Source of the DNA: Gammaproteobacteria bacterium
GTDB lineage: Bacteria > Pseudomonadota > Gammaproteobacteria > Competibacterales > Competibacteraceae
Assembly (NCBI GenBank): GCA_020846135.1
Contig: JADLEK010000048.1
Coordinates: forward strand, 1 to 60,174
Direction: 5' to 3'
Length of the DNA: 60,174 nt
In this document: piece after piece, positions 1 to 9,950 of the stretch
How positions within the stretch are numbered: position 1 is the stretch's first letter
Layout: every line of letters begins with the position of its first letter
Program-made: the position numbers and the translations under genes
The notes under the pieces: model-generated
What the model was told of the DNA's origin: nothing
The model's database searches: none
Seen by the model: the letters and a program-made list of their open reading frames with translations, nothing else

Positions 1-171
1 ACCGTGATTGCGTACCTCCTCTCAAATAACATATTGATTTTTAAATTTATTGTGTTTTGCAACCTTTGTTGGCATGAAAATTAACGCGAAAATAATCAAA
101 ATCTTACGGAGGGGTGAGCAAAGTCAGCATTAACTGCATGAACACGGATTTCGAGGTTACCCAACGGCCTC
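1..171. other. Window edge, no gene seen
   Basis: This AT-rich stretch lies downstream of recR. I see no tRNA, no stable hairpin followed by a T-run, and no supported reading frame. A Shine-Dalgarno-like GGAGGGG at about 109–115 precedes a short rightward frame, but that frame runs antisense into recR and looks spurious. Confidence 0.5.
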
Positions 172-768
172 TCACCAGTCCCGCCGCCCCGCAAAAGCAT
201 GCGCCAGAGTGCCACCATCCACTGAATCCAGTTCTCCGCCCAGCGGCACTCCGTGGGCGATGCGCGTGGTGCGGATCGCATGCTCACGCGCCAGTTCAGC
301 GATATAATACGCGGTCGCCTCACCTTCCACAGTTGGATTGGTGGCAAGAATGATCTCGCGGATTTCCCCTTCAGCCAGTCGCGCCTCCAGCGTCGCCAAG
401 CCCAGTTCCGCCGGGCCAATCCCGTCCAGCGGCGATAAATGCCCCATCAGTACGAAATAGACGCCCTGAAAGCCGGTTGCCTGCTCGACCGCCAGCACGT
501 CCGCCGGCGTTTCAATCACGCAGAGCAACGACCGATCCCGATGCGGATTGGCGCAGACCGGACAGAACTCGGTCTCGCTCAAATCGCGGCAACTCCGACA
601 ATGACCAATGCCCTCCAGCGCCGCCTGCAAAGCCGCCGCCAGCCGTTGCCCACCGTCGCGGTTCCGTTCCAGCACATGCAAGGCCATCCGCTGCGCCGAT
701 TTTGGCCCTACGCCGGGCAGACAGCGCAGCGCCGTCATCAACTGGTTTAGCAACGGCGAAGCGGCCAT
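172..768 (-). CDS. recR: Recombination mediator protein RecR
   Basis: RecR works with RecO, and in some species RecF, to load RecA on gapped single-stranded DNA during recombinational repair. The 198-residue product has the usual family length. Visible features are a helix-hairpin-helix segment ([11 protein letters not shown], residues 17–27), a four-cysteine zinc site (C57, C60, C69, C72) and a Toprim domain starting near residue 81 ([13 protein letters not shown]). It is the last gene of the dnaX–ybaB–recR group and starts 9 bp after the ybaB stop, the standard proteobacterial arrangement, so co-transcription is likely. Nothing is missing or truncated. Confidence 0.97.
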   Translation of the reverse strand: MAASPLLNQLMTALRCLPGVGPKSAQRMALHVLERNRDGGQRLAAALQAALEGIGHCRSCRDLSETEFCPVCANPHRDRSLLCVIETPADVLAVEQATGFQGVYFVLMGHLSPLDGIGPAELGLATLEARLAEGEIREIILATNPTVEGEATAYYIAELAREHAIRTTRIAHGVPLGGELDSVDGGTLAHAFAGRRDW

Positions 769-777
769 GCCTATCGA

Positions 778-1113
778 TCAAAATGGCATTTTGAAATCGC
801 CCAGCATCCCGGGCGGTAAACCCATGCCGGAGGTCAACCCACCCATTTTCTCCTGCATGGTGCGCTCGACCTTGCGAACGGCATCGTTAAAGGCGGCGGC
901 GACCAGATCTTCCAGCATGTCCTTGTCATCGCCCACCAGGCTGTCATCAATGCTGATCCGCTGCACTTCATAGCGTCCGGTGATCGTGACTTTGACCAGC
1001 CCGCCGCCGGATTCACCGCCGATTTCCATCGCCGCAATTTCGGCCTGCGCCTTTTGCAGGTTCTCCTGCATCTTCTGCGCTTGCTTCATGATGTTGCCCA
1101 AACCGCCTTTCAT
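778..1113 (-). CDS. ybaB: YbaB/EbfC family nucleoid-associated protein
   Basis: This small DNA-binding protein (111 residues) belongs to the YbaB/EbfC family, whose members form dimers and bind DNA in the nucleoid. The sequence has the family's pattern: an N-terminal helix rich in Gln, Met and Lys ([18 protein letters not shown]), a central glycine-rich strand region ([15 protein letters not shown]), and a C-terminal helix ending in a Met/Gly/Pro-rich tail. It sits between dnaX and recR on the same strand, its almost invariant location. Its role in this organism is inferred from family and context only. Confidence 0.95.
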   Translation of the reverse strand: MKGGLGNIMKQAQKMQENLQKAQAEIAAMEIGGESGGGLVKVTITGRYEVQRISIDDSLVGDDKDMLEDLVAAAFNDAVRKVERTMQEKMGGLTSGMGLPPGMLGDFKMPF

Positions 1114-1142
1114 TCGCGTTCTCCCATATTCAATTCATTAAC

Positions 1143-2741
1143 TTATGACTGATCCGCATCATCAAGCGGATGAATCGCCACGATCTGTGCGCCAAACGTG
1201 TCCTGCATTTCCCGTACATAGGGATCCTGAACGGCCTGCTCGGATACTGCCTGCCGCCGATCGGCCTGCTGCTGCTTCTGCTGGCTGGCCGGGGTGGCCG
1301 CCGTGACCGCGCCAGTCTGGAATTTCAGGTTGACCGGTTTACCAAGGTGCTGTTCCAACGCGGCCCGGATCCGATCCTCAACCGTTTTGGTGAGCATCTG
1401 GGCATGACCCGGCTCCAGGGTCAGCAGGAATGTATCGCCGTCCCACCCGGTCAGGACGCAATTCATCGCCACCTGTTTAGGAATGCCGACCAGCGACAGC
1501 TGCGCCACCAGCGCCCCCCACTCCGAAGTTGGCTGCACCAGCGGAACCGGGGCTACTATGGGCGCGGCCGGCGCTGGAACCGGGCGCAGGGTAGCGACGA
1601 CGGATGAATGCGGCGCAGCCACCGCTACCGGCGTCCTTGCCGCGGCATCAACGGTCGCCGGACGGAAGCACAGCATCCGCAGCAACGCCATCTCAAAGCC
1701 GCCGCGCGCATCCGGATTCAACGGCAAATCGCGCCGGCCCAGCAGCGCGATCTGGTAGAACAGTTGCACATCTTCCGGCGGCAACACCCCGGCCAGCCGG
1801 CGCAGATCTTCGGGATCGGCCAGATCCTCATCCAGCGCTGCTTCGGGCGCCATCTGCGCCAGCGCCACCTGTTGCAGCAATAACAGCAAGGCCGCCAGCA
1901 CCGCCGCATAGTCGGGAGACAGCTCGTCCAGTTCCGCCACCCGCTGCAACAGCGTCGGCGCATCATTGGCCACCAGCGCTTCGAGCAGCCCGACCACCCG
2001 CCGCCGGTCAATACTCCCGAGCATGGCGCTGACCGCCGCCGCCTCCACCCGCCCGCCGCCGAAAGCAATCGCCTGATCCAGCAGACTGAGCGCATCGCGC
2101 ATACTGCCGTCGCCGGCGCGGGCGATCAGCCGCACTGCCTCCTCTTCGCGGGCAATCACCTCCCGCTCCAGCACCTGATTCAGGTATCCGGCGATGAGAC
2201 TGGTGGGCAAGCGCTTGAGGTTAAACTGAAGACAGCGCGACAGGACGGTGACCGGGAGTTTTTGCGGATCGGTGGTCGCCAGCAGGAACTTGACGTGTGG
2301 CGGCGGTTCTTCGAGGGTTTTCAACAGCGCGTTGAAGCTGTTGCGGGAAAACATGTGGACTTCGTCGATCAGATAGACCTTGAAGCGGCCCCGGCTGGGC
2401 GCGTACTGGACGTTTTCCAGCAGTTCCCGGGTATCGTCCACACCCGTGCGGGACGCGGCATCCACCTCGATCAAATCTACGAACCGCCCGGCATCGATCT
2501 CGACACAAGCCGAGCATTCGCCGCAGGGTTTGGAAGATACGCCGGTTTCGCAATTCAGCGACTTGGCGAAGATCCGGGCGATGGTGGTTTTGCCGACCCC
2601 GCGCGTACCAGTAAACAGGAAGGCGTGATGCAGGCGCTGCTGATCGAGGGCGTTGGTCAGGGCGCGGACGACGTGTTCCTGGCCGGCCAACTGGTGAAAC
2701 GTGCGCGGCCGCCATTTGCGGGCCAAAACCTGATAACTCAT
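1143..2741 (-). CDS. dnaX: DNA polymerase III subunit gamma/tau
   Basis: DnaX is the ATPase of the clamp-loader complex. It opens the beta clamp and, as tau, links polymerase cores to the DnaB helicase. The 532-residue product has an AAA+ module with Walker A GTRGVGKTT (residues 45–53), a zinc site (C64, C73, C76, C79), a Walker B region (LIDEVHM) and a Ser-Arg-Cys sensor segment. Past residue 360 comes an Ala/Pro-rich linker and a C-terminal polymerase-binding region. An AAGGGG ribosome site lies 5 bp before ATG. I found no A-AAA-AAG slippery heptamer in frame, so an E. coli-style frameshift to gamma is not supported. Confidence 0.97.
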   Translation of the reverse strand: MSYQVLARKWRPRTFHQLAGQEHVVRALTNALDQQRLHHAFLFTGTRGVGKTTIARIFAKSLNCETGVSSKPCGECSACVEIDAGRFVDLIEVDAASRTGVDDTRELLENVQYAPSRGRFKVYLIDEVHMFSRNSFNALLKTLEEPPPHVKFLLATTDPQKLPVTVLSRCLQFNLKRLPTSLIAGYLNQVLEREVIAREEEAVRLIARAGDGSMRDALSLLDQAIAFGGGRVEAAAVSAMLGSIDRRRVVGLLEALVANDAPTLLQRVAELDELSPDYAAVLAALLLLLQQVALAQMAPEAALDEDLADPEDLRRLAGVLPPEDVQLFYQIALLGRRDLPLNPDARGGFEMALLRMLCFRPATVDAAARTPVAVAAPHSSVVATLRPVPAPAAPIVAPVPLVQPTSEWGALVAQLSLVGIPKQVAMNCVLTGWDGDTFLLTLEPGHAQMLTKTVEDRIRAALEQHLGKPVNLKFQTGAVTAATPASQQKQQQADRRQAVSEQAVQDPYVREMQDTFGAQIVAIHPLDDADQS

Positions 2742-2786
2742 AACGACCCCTTGGCGGCGGCAAGGCCACGATCCTTCAGCCTTTAA

Positions 2787-2804
2787 CCTTTAGCCTTTAG
2801 CCTT
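2787..2804. repeat. 7-bp tandem repeat upstream of dnaX
   Basis: The heptad CCTTTAG is repeated two and a half times, with a degenerate copy just before it. It lies between the 4.5S RNA gene and dnaX. An identical 18-base stretch occurs at 32696–32713, at the 3' end of ilvD. No function is evident. Confidence 0.6.
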
Positions 2805-2815
2805 TCGTCAAAGAG

Positions 2816-2930
2816 GGTGGCGACCCTGACCCGCCACACCCCGGCGCCCGATGCTACTGCTGCCGCTGCTCCCTTCCGGGCCTGACGGGGTTCACAGCTT
2901 GTCGTCGCGAGGGGACTGATCCGGGTCACC
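2816..2930 (-). ncRNA. ffs: 4.5S / signal recognition particle RNA (small bacterial type)
   Basis: Read on the minus strand, the segment holds the conserved SRP domain-IV core GTCAGGCCCGGAAGGGAGC, differing only slightly from the E. coli 4.5S RNA, with complementary flanks that fold into one long hairpin (the ends GGTGACCC and GGGTCGCCACC pair). The length of about 115 nt matches E. coli 4.5S RNA (114 nt). The RNA binds Ffh and targets nascent membrane proteins. It starts about 8 bp after the tRNA-Ser 3' end and the two are probably processed from one transcript. The ends are estimated from pairing and may be off by a few bases. Confidence 0.93.
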
Positions 2931-2938
2931 ATTGAAAC

Positions 2939-3028
2939 TGGCGGAGAGAGAGGGATTCGAACCCTCGTTAGAGTCACCCCTAAACAGCATTTCCAGTGCT
3001 GCGCCTTCGACCGCTCGGCCACCTCTCC
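2939..3028 (-). tRNA. tRNA-Ser (anticodon GGA)
   Basis: The 90-nt gene folds as a class II tRNA with a long variable arm. The acceptor GGAGAGG pairs with the 3' strand, the anticodon stem CAGCA/TGCTG encloses the loop CTGGAAA (anticodon GGA, reading UCC/UCU), and GGTTCGAATCC forms the T arm. The 3' CCA is encoded. It lies just upstream of the 4.5S RNA gene on the same strand, about 90 bp past the pnp stop. Confidence 0.97.
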
Positions 3029-3063
3029 AAAACACCGCCCGGTCCCTGGCGGCAAGAATTGAA

Positions 3064-3093
3064 ACTATACGCGAAGCGGCAACGCCAAGGCAA
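3064..3093 (-). promoter_or_regulatory. Candidate promoter for tRNA-Ser and 4.5S RNA
   Basis: On the minus strand, TTGCCT (-35) and TATAGT (-10, 5 of 6 consensus) are separated by 18 bp. Transcription would begin roughly 30 bp before the mature tRNA-Ser. This is inferred from motifs only. Confidence 0.5.
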
Positions 3094-3120
3094 ACCAGCA
3101 TGACCGCTCCGGCTCTGAAC

Positions 3121-5196
3121 TCAGAGACCCTTCATGGTCAGGCGGATCCGGCCCTGCTTGTCCACTTCCATCACCCGCACCTTGACCACATCGCCGACCT
3201 TCAGCTTGTCGCTGACGGCCTGCACCCGCTCCTCGCAAATCTGCGAGATGTGCACCATCCCGTCGCGGCCTGGCATAATCGCCACGAATGCGCCGAAGTC
3301 CATCAGCCGCACGACTTTGCCTTCATAGACCTGGCCGGATTCGACATCGGAGGTCAGTTGCTCGATGCGACGGCGGGCATCGTCGCCAGCGATCTTGTTC
3401 ACCGAGGCAATCTTGATCACGCCATCATCGGTAATATCAATGGTCGCGCCGGTTTCCTCGGTGATCGAACGGATGGTAACGCCGCCCTTGCCGATCACAT
3501 CGCGAATTTTCTCCGGGTTGATCCGCATGGTGGTGTAACGCGGCGCAAACTCGGACAGTTCCGCCCGCGATTCGGTGATGGCTCCGCTCATCTTGCCGAG
3601 AATGTGCAGCCGGCCTTCCCGCGCCTGGGCCAGCGCCTGCTCCATGATCTCGCGGGTAATGCCGTCGATCTTGATATCCATTTGCAGCGCGGTGATGCCG
3701 GTCGCAGTGCCGGCCACCTTGAAATCCATATCGCCGAGATGATCTTCATCGCCGATGATGTCGGTCAGCACCGCAAACCGCTCGCCTTCCTTGATCAGCC
3801 CCATCGCAATCCCGGCCACCGGCGCCTTGATCGGCACGCCGGCGTCCATCAGCGCCAGACTGGCCCCGCACACCGTGGCCATCGAACTGGAACCGTTGGA
3901 TTCGGTGATCTCCGACACCAGCCGCACCGTGTACGGGAACTGGTCGGGCTTGGGCATGATCGCCTGCACCCCACGCTTGGCTAGCCGGCCATGGCCGATT
4001 TCGCGGCGCTTGGGACTGCCGACCTGGCCGATCTCACCCACCGAATAGGGCGGGAAGTTGTAGTGCAACATAAACGGCTGGCGGTACTCGCCTTCAATGG
4101 CGTCGATAATCTGGGCGTCGCGGTCAGTGCCGAGGGTGGTCACCACCAGCGCCTGAGTCTCGCCGCGGGTGAACAGCGCCGAGCCATGAGTGCGCGGCAA
4201 TACGCCGGTGCGCACCGTAATCGGGCGCACCGTGCGGGTATCGCGCCCATCAATGCGCGGCTGACCGGCCAGCACCCGCCCCCGGACGATTTCGCTTTCC
4301 AGCGTGGCGAAAGCGGTTTCAATCACCAATCCGGTCCAACGTTCCGGGGCCTGCGCGGTCACTTGCGCGACGGTTTGCAGCCGAACCTCGCGGACCCGCT
4401 GTTGCCGGGCCAGCTTGTCGACAATTTGGTAGGCCTCGGTCAGATCCGCCTCGGCGGCGGCGCGCACTGCGTGGGCCAAAGTAGCGTCCGCCGCCGGCGC
4501 TTGCCAGTCCCAGGGCTGCACCCCAGCCTCCACCGCCAGCTCGCGAATCGCCTGAATCGCGAGCTGCATCTGTTCGTGGCCGAACATCACCGCGCCCAGC
4601 ATCACCTCTTCGGACAGGCCGTCAGCTTCGGATTCCACCATCAGCACTGCGTGTCCGGTTCCGGCGACCACTAAATCCAGTTGCGAAGTTTTCAACTCGC
4701 GGCGGGTCGGATTCAGCAGATACTGACCGTCGTGATAACCAATCCGGGCTGCGCCAATCGGGCCATTGAACGGGACGCCGGACATCGCTACCGCCGCCGA
4801 AGCGCCCAGCAGCGCCGGAATTTCCGGGTCTACCTGCGGATTCAACGACATCACCGTGGCAATAATCTGGATTTCGTTGGTGAAACCTTCGGGAAACAGC
4901 GGGCGCAACGGCCGGTCGATTAACCGGGCGGTCAGGGTTTCGCCTTCAGACGGCCGGCCCTCGCGGCGGAAAAAGCCGCCGGGAATTCGACCTGCGGCGT
5001 AAGTGCGCTCCTGATAATCGACCCGCATCGGCAGAAAATCGCGGCCGGCATCTTCGCGGGCGGCCACCATCGTCACCAGCACCACGGTCTCAGCCATATT
5101 AACGATGACCGCGCCGCTGGCCTGACGGGCGATTTCGCCAGTCTCGAGAGTGACGGTGTGCTGGCCGTACTGAAAGGTTTTTTTAATAGGCGTCAC
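3121..5196 (-). CDS. pnp: Polyribonucleotide nucleotidyltransferase (PNPase)
   Basis: PNPase degrades RNA 3'-to-5' by phosphorolysis and is a component of the RNA degradosome. The 691-residue product has two RNase PH-like domains, a KH domain (about 550–610, with IRDVIGKGG) and a C-terminal S1 domain (about 620–690, with [10 protein letters not shown] and GMVHISQI). The start is GTG with an AGGAC ribosome site about 8 bp upstream. E. coli pnp also uses a non-ATG start. It follows rpsO on the same strand, the classic rpsO–pnp pair. A short stem with arms CTCTGA/TCAGAG spans the stop codon but lacks a T-run. Confidence 0.98.
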   Translation of the reverse strand: MTPIKKTFQYGQHTVTLETGEIARQASGAVIVNMAETVVLVTMVAAREDAGRDFLPMRVDYQERTYAAGRIPGGFFRREGRPSEGETLTARLIDRPLRPLFPEGFTNEIQIIATVMSLNPQVDPEIPALLGASAAVAMSGVPFNGPIGAARIGYHDGQYLLNPTRRELKTSQLDLVVAGTGHAVLMVESEADGLSEEVMLGAVMFGHEQMQLAIQAIRELAVEAGVQPWDWQAPAADATLAHAVRAAAEADLTEAYQIVDKLARQQRVREVRLQTVAQVTAQAPERWTGLVIETAFATLESEIVRGRVLAGQPRIDGRDTRTVRPITVRTGVLPRTHGSALFTRGETQALVVTTLGTDRDAQIIDAIEGEYRQPFMLHYNFPPYSVGEIGQVGSPKRREIGHGRLAKRGVQAIMPKPDQFPYTVRLVSEITESNGSSSMATVCGASLALMDAGVPIKAPVAGIAMGLIKEGERFAVLTDIIGDEDHLGDMDFKVAGTATGITALQMDIKIDGITREIMEQALAQAREGRLHILGKMSGAITESRAELSEFAPRYTTMRINPEKIRDVIGKGGVTIRSITEETGATIDITDDGVIKIASVNKIAGDDARRRIEQLTSDVESGQVYEGKVVRLMDFGAFVAIMPGRDGMVHISQICEERVQAVSDKLKVGDVVKVRVMEVDKQGRIRLTMKGL

Positions 5197-5233
5197 GAAA
5201 GCGTCCTGTGCAACAAAAGATCAATGGAAAGTC

Positions 5234-5503
5234 TTACCGGCGCAAGCCGAGGCGGCTAATCAGGCTTTGGTAGCCCGACAAATCCTTCCGCTTCAGGTAG
5301 TCCAGCAATTTGCGACGCTGATTCACCATTTTCAACAGCCCGCGCCGGGAATGGTGATCCTTTTTATGAACGCCGAAATGGGGTTGCAACCCGTTAATCC
5401 GGTTCGTCAACAACGCGACTTGCACTTCCGGCGAACCGGTATCGGCAGGCGCACGCTGAAAATCCTGCACAATCTGGGTTTTTTGCTCAGTCTTCAAGGG
5501 CAT
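5234..5503 (-). CDS. rpsO: 30S ribosomal protein S15
   Basis: S15 binds the central domain of 16S rRNA early in small-subunit assembly. The 89-residue product matches the E. coli length exactly and shows family hallmarks ([36 protein letters not shown]). A longer frame starting at TTG five codons upstream exists, but GGAG 9 bp before the ATG at 5503 and the conserved length support the ATG. It lies between truB and pnp, as in E. coli. Confidence 0.98.
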   Translation of the reverse strand: MPLKTEQKTQIVQDFQRAPADTGSPEVQVALLTNRINGLQPHFGVHKKDHHSRRGLLKMVNQRRKLLDYLKRKDLSGYQSLISRLGLRR

Positions 5504-5578
5504 TGAATCAAACTCCAATCAGATTCCAAAATGAGTCATTCACTCGTTCATTTTACCGGGTCAGGAATGTTAAGACCA

Positions 5579-6487
5579 TCAACAAGCCAACAGCCGGCGG
5601 GGCGCTACCCGGCCATCATCGCTGATTTCGCCCAGGCCCAGAAACTCCTGTTCGCCCAGATACAACCGCACCCAGCCCTGGGTCGGGGCGCGCGGGACCA
5701 GCACCGGCTGACCCTGGCGCAGATAGAAGGCGCTGTCAGCCTGCACCCGCACCGCCGGCCATTGGGCGACGGCGCTGTCCAGCGGCAACAGCAGTTCATC
5801 CAGCGCCGCAAAACCCAGCGCCGCCCGCTCGACCAGCGTTTCCTGGGTCACCATCCGACTGGCGTCATACGGTTCCACGCCGGTGCGCCGCAAAGCCGCA
5901 ATATGCGCCCCGCAGCCCAGCGCCTCGCCTAAATCAGCGGCCAGCGCCCGGACATAGGTCCCCTTGGAACAGCGCATCTCGCAGTCCAGTTCCTCGCCCT
6001 CCAGACGCAGCAGCCGCAGTTCATGAATCGTGACTTCTCGCGGCTCGCGTTCCACCTCAATTCCTTTGCGCGCCAGCTTGTACAACGGCTGACCCTGGCG
6101 TTTCAGAGCGGAATACATCGGCGGGATTTGCTGAATGACGCCGGTAAAGCGGTGCAGCGCCGCCTCAACCCCTTCGCGGCTCAACGCTCCTACCGGACGG
6201 GTAACGAGTACTTCGCCTTCAGCATCGCCGGTGGCCGTCGTGACACCCAGCCGGCAGGTGAACCGGTAGCTTTTATCGGCATTCAGCAGGAACCCGGACA
6301 ACTTGGTCGCTTCGCCCAGACAGATCGGCAACAACCCACTGGCCAGGGGATCGAGGCTGCCAGTGTGGCCGGCCTTAGCCGCCTGATACAGCCGCTTGAC
6401 TGCCTGCAATGCGGCATTCGAGGTCCAGTTGATCGGCTTATCCAGCAACAAAAATCCATTGACTGCACGACGAAGGGGGCGGGTCAT
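5579..6487 (-). CDS. truB: tRNA pseudouridine(55) synthase TruB
   Basis: TruB converts U55 of tRNAs to pseudouridine in the T loop. The 302-residue product has the N-terminal FLLLDKPINWTSNAALQ, the catalytic-Asp segment GHTGSLDPLASGLLP (Asp in SLDP), KSYRFTCRLG, and KGTYVRALAADLG. The C-terminal third looks like the usual PUA-type extension. The start codon overlaps the rbfA stop by 4 bp (ATGA), implying translational coupling. It is part of the nusA–infB–rbfA–truB–rpsO–pnp group. Confidence 0.97.
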   Translation of the reverse strand: MTRPLRRAVNGFLLLDKPINWTSNAALQAVKRLYQAAKAGHTGSLDPLASGLLPICLGEATKLSGFLLNADKSYRFTCRLGVTTATGDAEGEVLVTRPVGALSREGVEAALHRFTGVIQQIPPMYSALKRQGQPLYKLARKGIEVEREPREVTIHELRLLRLEGEELDCEMRCSKGTYVRALAADLGEALGCGAHIAALRRTGVEPYDASRMVTQETLVERAALGFAALDELLLPLDSAVAQWPAVRVQADSAFYLRQGQPVLVPRAPTQGWVRLYLGEQEFLGLGEISDDGRVAPRRLLAC

Positions 6488-6897
6488 GCCGGGTTCCCGG
6501 TGGCGGCGGGTGGCGCCGGATCATCATCATCGTGATGGCGACCCGCATCGGCGGCAACCGCCGCGTCAATCAGCGCCGAGAGCCGCGCCCCATGCTCCAC
6601 CACGTCGTCGTAGCGGAACTCCAGTTTGGGAATGGTGTGCAGGTGCAGCCGCCGGCCTAGTTCCCGGCGCAGCAGCGACGCAGCCCGGTTCAGATCCGCC
6701 ACCCGGTCGGCCCGATCAGCCGGATCGCCGAGCAGAGTAACGTAAACCCGGGCATAGGCCAGATCGCGGCTGACCTCGACGCTGGTCATGCAAATCAGCG
6801 TCAGGCGCGGATCGCGCAGTTCATCGCGGATGAGTTCCGCCAGATCGCGGCGAATCTGTTCGCCGATCCGGCGGGTGCGCGGGGTAGCCTTCATCAT
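6484..6897 (-). CDS. rbfA: 30S ribosome-binding factor RbfA
   Basis: RbfA helps mature the 5' end of 16S rRNA and is important in the cold. The 137-residue product has the KH-like fold signature: RIGEQIRRDLAELIRDELRD near the start, the SVEVSRDLAYARVYVTLLG segment, and RRELGRRLHLHTIPKLEF. The C-terminus carries a His/Asp-rich tail (RHHDDDDPAPP) not expected in a minimal RbfA, probably a disordered lineage extension. It starts 23 bp after infB and overlaps truB by 4 bp. Confidence 0.96.
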   Translation of the reverse strand: MMKATPRTRRIGEQIRRDLAELIRDELRDPRLTLICMTSVEVSRDLAYARVYVTLLGDPADRADRVADLNRAASLLRRELGRRLHLHTIPKLEFRYDDVVEHGARLSALIDAAVAADAGRHHDDDDPAPPAATGNPA

Positions 6898-6920
6898 AGG
6901 GTTGCTTTGCTCCGGCGCGG

Positions 6921-9900
6921 CTACAGGGTCCGCTCGACCTGGACCCGCTCGAACACTTCGATATGGTCACCTTCGCGGATATCGTTGTAGTTCTTCACGC
7001 CCATCCCGCAGTCCATGCCAGCCCGCACCTCGCTCACGTCGTCCTTGAACCGCCGTAGCGAATCCAGCGCCCCTTGGAAAATCACCACGTTACTGCGCAA
7101 TACCCGGATTGGATTGTTGCGTCGAACCACGCCATCCACCACCATGCAGCCCGCCACCACCCCGAACTTGGGCGAACTGAATACCTGCCGCACTTCGGCC
7201 AGCCCGATGATCGATTCCTTGAACTCCGGCTTGAGCATCCCGACCATCGCCCGCCGCACGTCATCGATCAACTCATAGATGACGCTGTAGTAATGCAGCT
7301 TCAGCCCTTCTTCTTCAGCCAGCCGCTTGGCGACGTTGTCGGCGCGGACATTGAACCCGATGATGATGGCCTTGCCGTTGCGGGCCAGATTGATGTCCGA
7401 TTCGTTCAGTCCGCCGACCCCGCTGGCAATAATCTTGACCTGCACTTCGGCGGTAGACAGCCGGTTGAGGGCATCGACAATCGCTTCCGCCGAACCCTGG
7501 ACATCGGCCTTGATCACCACGTTGAGGATATTGATCTGGCCGGCCTCAAACTGCTTGTTGATTTCATCGAGACCGAACACCTTGGTAACCGCTTGACTTT
7601 CGCGGTTCTTGCTCTGCCGGAACAGGGCGATTTCGCGGGCCTTGCGCTCATCAGTAACCGCGATCACTTCATCGCCCGCTTTAGGCGCGCCAGACAGACC
7701 CAACACCTCGACCGGAATCGAAGGACCCGCCTCGGTCACGCCTTGGCCGCTTTCGTTGAGCATCGCCCGCACCCGGCCATATTCCAGCCCGGTGAGGATC
7801 ATATCGCCCTTGCGTAGGGTGCCGCTTTGCACCAGCACCGTCGCCACCGGCCCACGGCCTTTGTCCAGCCGCGATTCGATCACCACGCCCTTGGCTGGGC
7901 CATCCACCGGCGCTTTCAGCTCCAGCACTTCAGCCTGGACCAGAATCTGATCGAGCAGGCCGTCAATGCCCAGCCCGGATTTGGCCGATACATAGGAGAA
8001 CAGGGTATCGCCACCCCATTCCTCGGAAATGACGCCTTGGGCGGACAGCTCGCTTTTAACCCGATCGATATCGGCGCTGCTCTTGTCCATCTTGTTCACT
8101 GCGACCACCAGCGGCACCCCCGCAGCGCGGGCGTGCTGAATCGCTTCAATGGTTTGCGGCATCACCCCGTCGTCCGCTGCGACTACCAGCACCACGACGT
8201 CAGTCGCCTTCGCGCCCCGCGCCCGCATAGCGGTAAACGCGGCGTGGCCCGGGGTATCAAGGAAGGTGACAACGCCCTTGGGGGTGTTCACATGGTAAGC
8301 GCCGATATGCTGGGTAATGCCACCTGCCTCGCCGGCAGCGACCCGGGTGCGGCGGATATAGTCGAGCAATGAAGTCTTACCATGATCGACGTGACCCATG
8401 ATGGTCACTACCGGGGGCCGGGGCAGCGCCTCGCCACCGGTCTCGGCCGCCAGCGCTTCCTCCAGCGCATTTTCATTGAGCAGCTTGTAGGTATGACCCA
8501 GCTCTTCCACCGCCAGCGCGGCGGTCTCCTGATCGATGACCTGATTGATGGTCACCATCATCCCCATTTTGAAGAAGACCTTGATGACCTCCGGGGCCTT
8601 GACCGACATCTTCTGCGCCAGGTCGGTAATGCTGATCGATTCCGGGAGCGCCACTTCGCGCACCATCGGCCCGGTCGGCTTGGCGAAACCGTGCCGCAGC
8701 GCCGGTGATTGCAGCGCAGCTTTGCCGCCTTTGGATTTTCTCGGCTTACGGCGACTGCCGCTCTCGACGCTGTCCCCGCGGCCTTGCCGGGGAAACCGCT
8801 CTTCAGTCAGCGCCTCTTTCCGGCGCTGCCCTGCAGCATCAGGTACGCCGCGCGCCGCCGGAGGGCGGGCGGGTCCACCATCAGCGCGCTTCTTGGGCCG
8901 GGCGGCATCCGTAGTCGCCCCGACTCCAGGCGATCTTCGGGCTGGAGCGCCGGTTGCCGCCCCAGCCGGGCGCGGCGGCGCGGCACCAGTCGCTCCAGCG
9001 TAGGCTGGGCGGCGGGCAGTAGTGTCGGAAGGTCGGGTCGTCGCCGGACGGCTGGTGGCCAGGCGGTCAGAGGGGCGGTCAGAGGGGCGATCCGTCGGTG
9101 GGCGACGCGAATCGGTAGGCGGGCGTCGACGGGTTTCATCTCCAGTCTGACGCGGCGCTTCTTCGCTGGTCCGCCGACGAGTGTCCTCACCGGTTCGCCG
9201 ATACGGCTCAGTGCGCGTCGAAGCCGGGGCGTCCGTCCGAGGCTGGGCGTCCGTTCGAGGCTGGGTTTCCGTTCGAGGCTGGGTTTCCGTCCGAGGCTGG
9301 GTTTCCGTCCGAGGCTGGGTTTCCGTTCGAGGCTGGGTTTCCGTCCGAGGCTGAGAGCGGGTTTCGTCCTTGGCCTGAATCGCTTCAGCTCCCCCTGCTC
9401 CTTCTACGATCCGGGCTTGAAGGTCTGATCCCGCTTGAGGCGCAGCCTCTTCCTTGACCGCTTGCGGACTCAAACCCGGTTCCCGCTCACCACCGACGGG
9501 CGCAAACGCTGCGCGCAGTTCCTGCTCGGCAGCGACAACCGGCGCGGGTGCGGGCAACGGTGCTGGAACCTCAGCTTCAACGCGGCGCGGGGTTTCTTCT
9601 TCAGCTGGCCCGCGTTTCACATAGGTCCGCTTTTTACGCACCTCGATACTGACGGTCTTAACCTGCCCGGCGGTTGCGCCGGCCATCCTGATCTCGCTGT
9701 GAGTCTTGCGTTTGAGCGTGATTTTTCTTGGCTCAGCCGCTCCTTGAACCGGCGGGTTACCATGACTCTTGCGCAGGTGCGCCAATAGATCCACTTTCTG
9801 CTTTTCCGTGATCGTCGCGTCCGCGCCGGCAACCGTGATCCCGGCTTCGGCGAACTGCTCCAACAGCCGATTTTCCGGAATGCCCACTACCGTCGCAAAC

Positions 9901-9923
9901 TGCTTGACCGTTACATCCGCCAT
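6921..9923 (-). CDS. infB: Translation initiation factor IF-2
   Basis: IF-2 is the GTPase that brings initiator tRNA to the 30S subunit. The 1000-residue product is longer than E. coli IF-2 (890). Domains in order: an IF2-N domain (1–55); a long low-complexity linker (about 60–400) rich in Arg, Pro, Thr and Ala, with an 18-bp tandem repeat; a second IF2-N-like domain (about 415–470); the G domain with GHVDHGKT (G1), DTPGH (G3) and NKMD (G4); and C-terminal domains. It follows nusA by 27 bp. Shorter isoforms from internal starts occur in E. coli, but I did not identify one here. Confidence 0.98.
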   Translation of the reverse strand: MADVTVKQFATVVGIPENRLLEQFAEAGITVAGADATITEKQKVDLLAHLRKSHGNPPVQGAAEPRKITLKRKTHSEIRMAGATAGQVKTVSIEVRKKRTYVKRGPAEEETPRRVEAEVPAPLPAPAPVVAAEQELRAAFAPVGGEREPGLSPQAVKEEAAPQAGSDLQARIVEGAGGAEAIQAKDETRSQPRTETQPRTETQPRTETQPRTETQPRTETQPRTDAQPRTDAPASTRTEPYRRTGEDTRRRTSEEAPRQTGDETRRRPPTDSRRPPTDRPSDRPSDRLATSRPATTRPSDTTARRPAYAGATGAAPPRPAGAATGAPARRSPGVGATTDAARPKKRADGGPARPPAARGVPDAAGQRRKEALTEERFPRQGRGDSVESGSRRKPRKSKGGKAALQSPALRHGFAKPTGPMVREVALPESISITDLAQKMSVKAPEVIKVFFKMGMMVTINQVIDQETAALAVEELGHTYKLLNENALEEALAAETGGEALPRPPVVTIMGHVDHGKTSLLDYIRRTRVAAGEAGGITQHIGAYHVNTPKGVVTFLDTPGHAAFTAMRARGAKATDVVVLVVAADDGVMPQTIEAIQHARAAGVPLVVAVNKMDKSSADIDRVKSELSAQGVISEEWGGDTLFSYVSAKSGLGIDGLLDQILVQAEVLELKAPVDGPAKGVVIESRLDKGRGPVATVLVQSGTLRKGDMILTGLEYGRVRAMLNESGQGVTEAGPSIPVEVLGLSGAPKAGDEVIAVTDERKAREIALFRQSKNRESQAVTKVFGLDEINKQFEAGQINILNVVIKADVQGSAEAIVDALNRLSTAEVQVKIIASGVGGLNESDINLARNGKAIIIGFNVRADNVAKRLAEEEGLKLHYYSVIYELIDDVRRAMVGMLKPEFKESIIGLAEVRQVFSSPKFGVVAGCMVVDGVVRRNNPIRVLRSNVVIFQGALDSLRRFKDDVSEVRAGMDCGMGVKNYNDIREGDHIEVFERVQVERTL
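9231..9352. repeat. 18-bp tandem repeat inside infB
   Basis: The octamer CGAGGCTG recurs seven times at exact 18-bp spacing (first bases near 9238, 9256, 9274, 9292, 9310, 9328, 9346). It encodes a six-residue period of the type [12 protein letters not shown] in the IF-2 linker (about residues 190–231). The copies are nearly identical at the DNA level, suggesting recent expansion and possible copy-number variation. Confidence 0.9.
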
Positions 9924-9950
9924 TATCCACCCCCAGAACGGGCCAAATTC

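Noticed and set aside
114..353. Short rightward frame with a GGAGG-like site just upstream
   Set aside because: It is antisense to recR, the site is too close to the GTG, and the translation has no family features.
1143..2741. Programmed frameshift in dnaX
   Set aside because: No in-frame A-AAA-AAG or similar slippery heptamer is present; the run GCAAAAAC is in the wrong phase.
2932..3984. Long rightward open frame opposite pnp
   Set aside because: It is a high-GC shadow of pnp and also crosses the tRNA-Ser gene.
9000..9360. Tandem repeats considered as a CRISPR array
   Set aside because: The units are contiguous, in frame and spacer-free inside infB.
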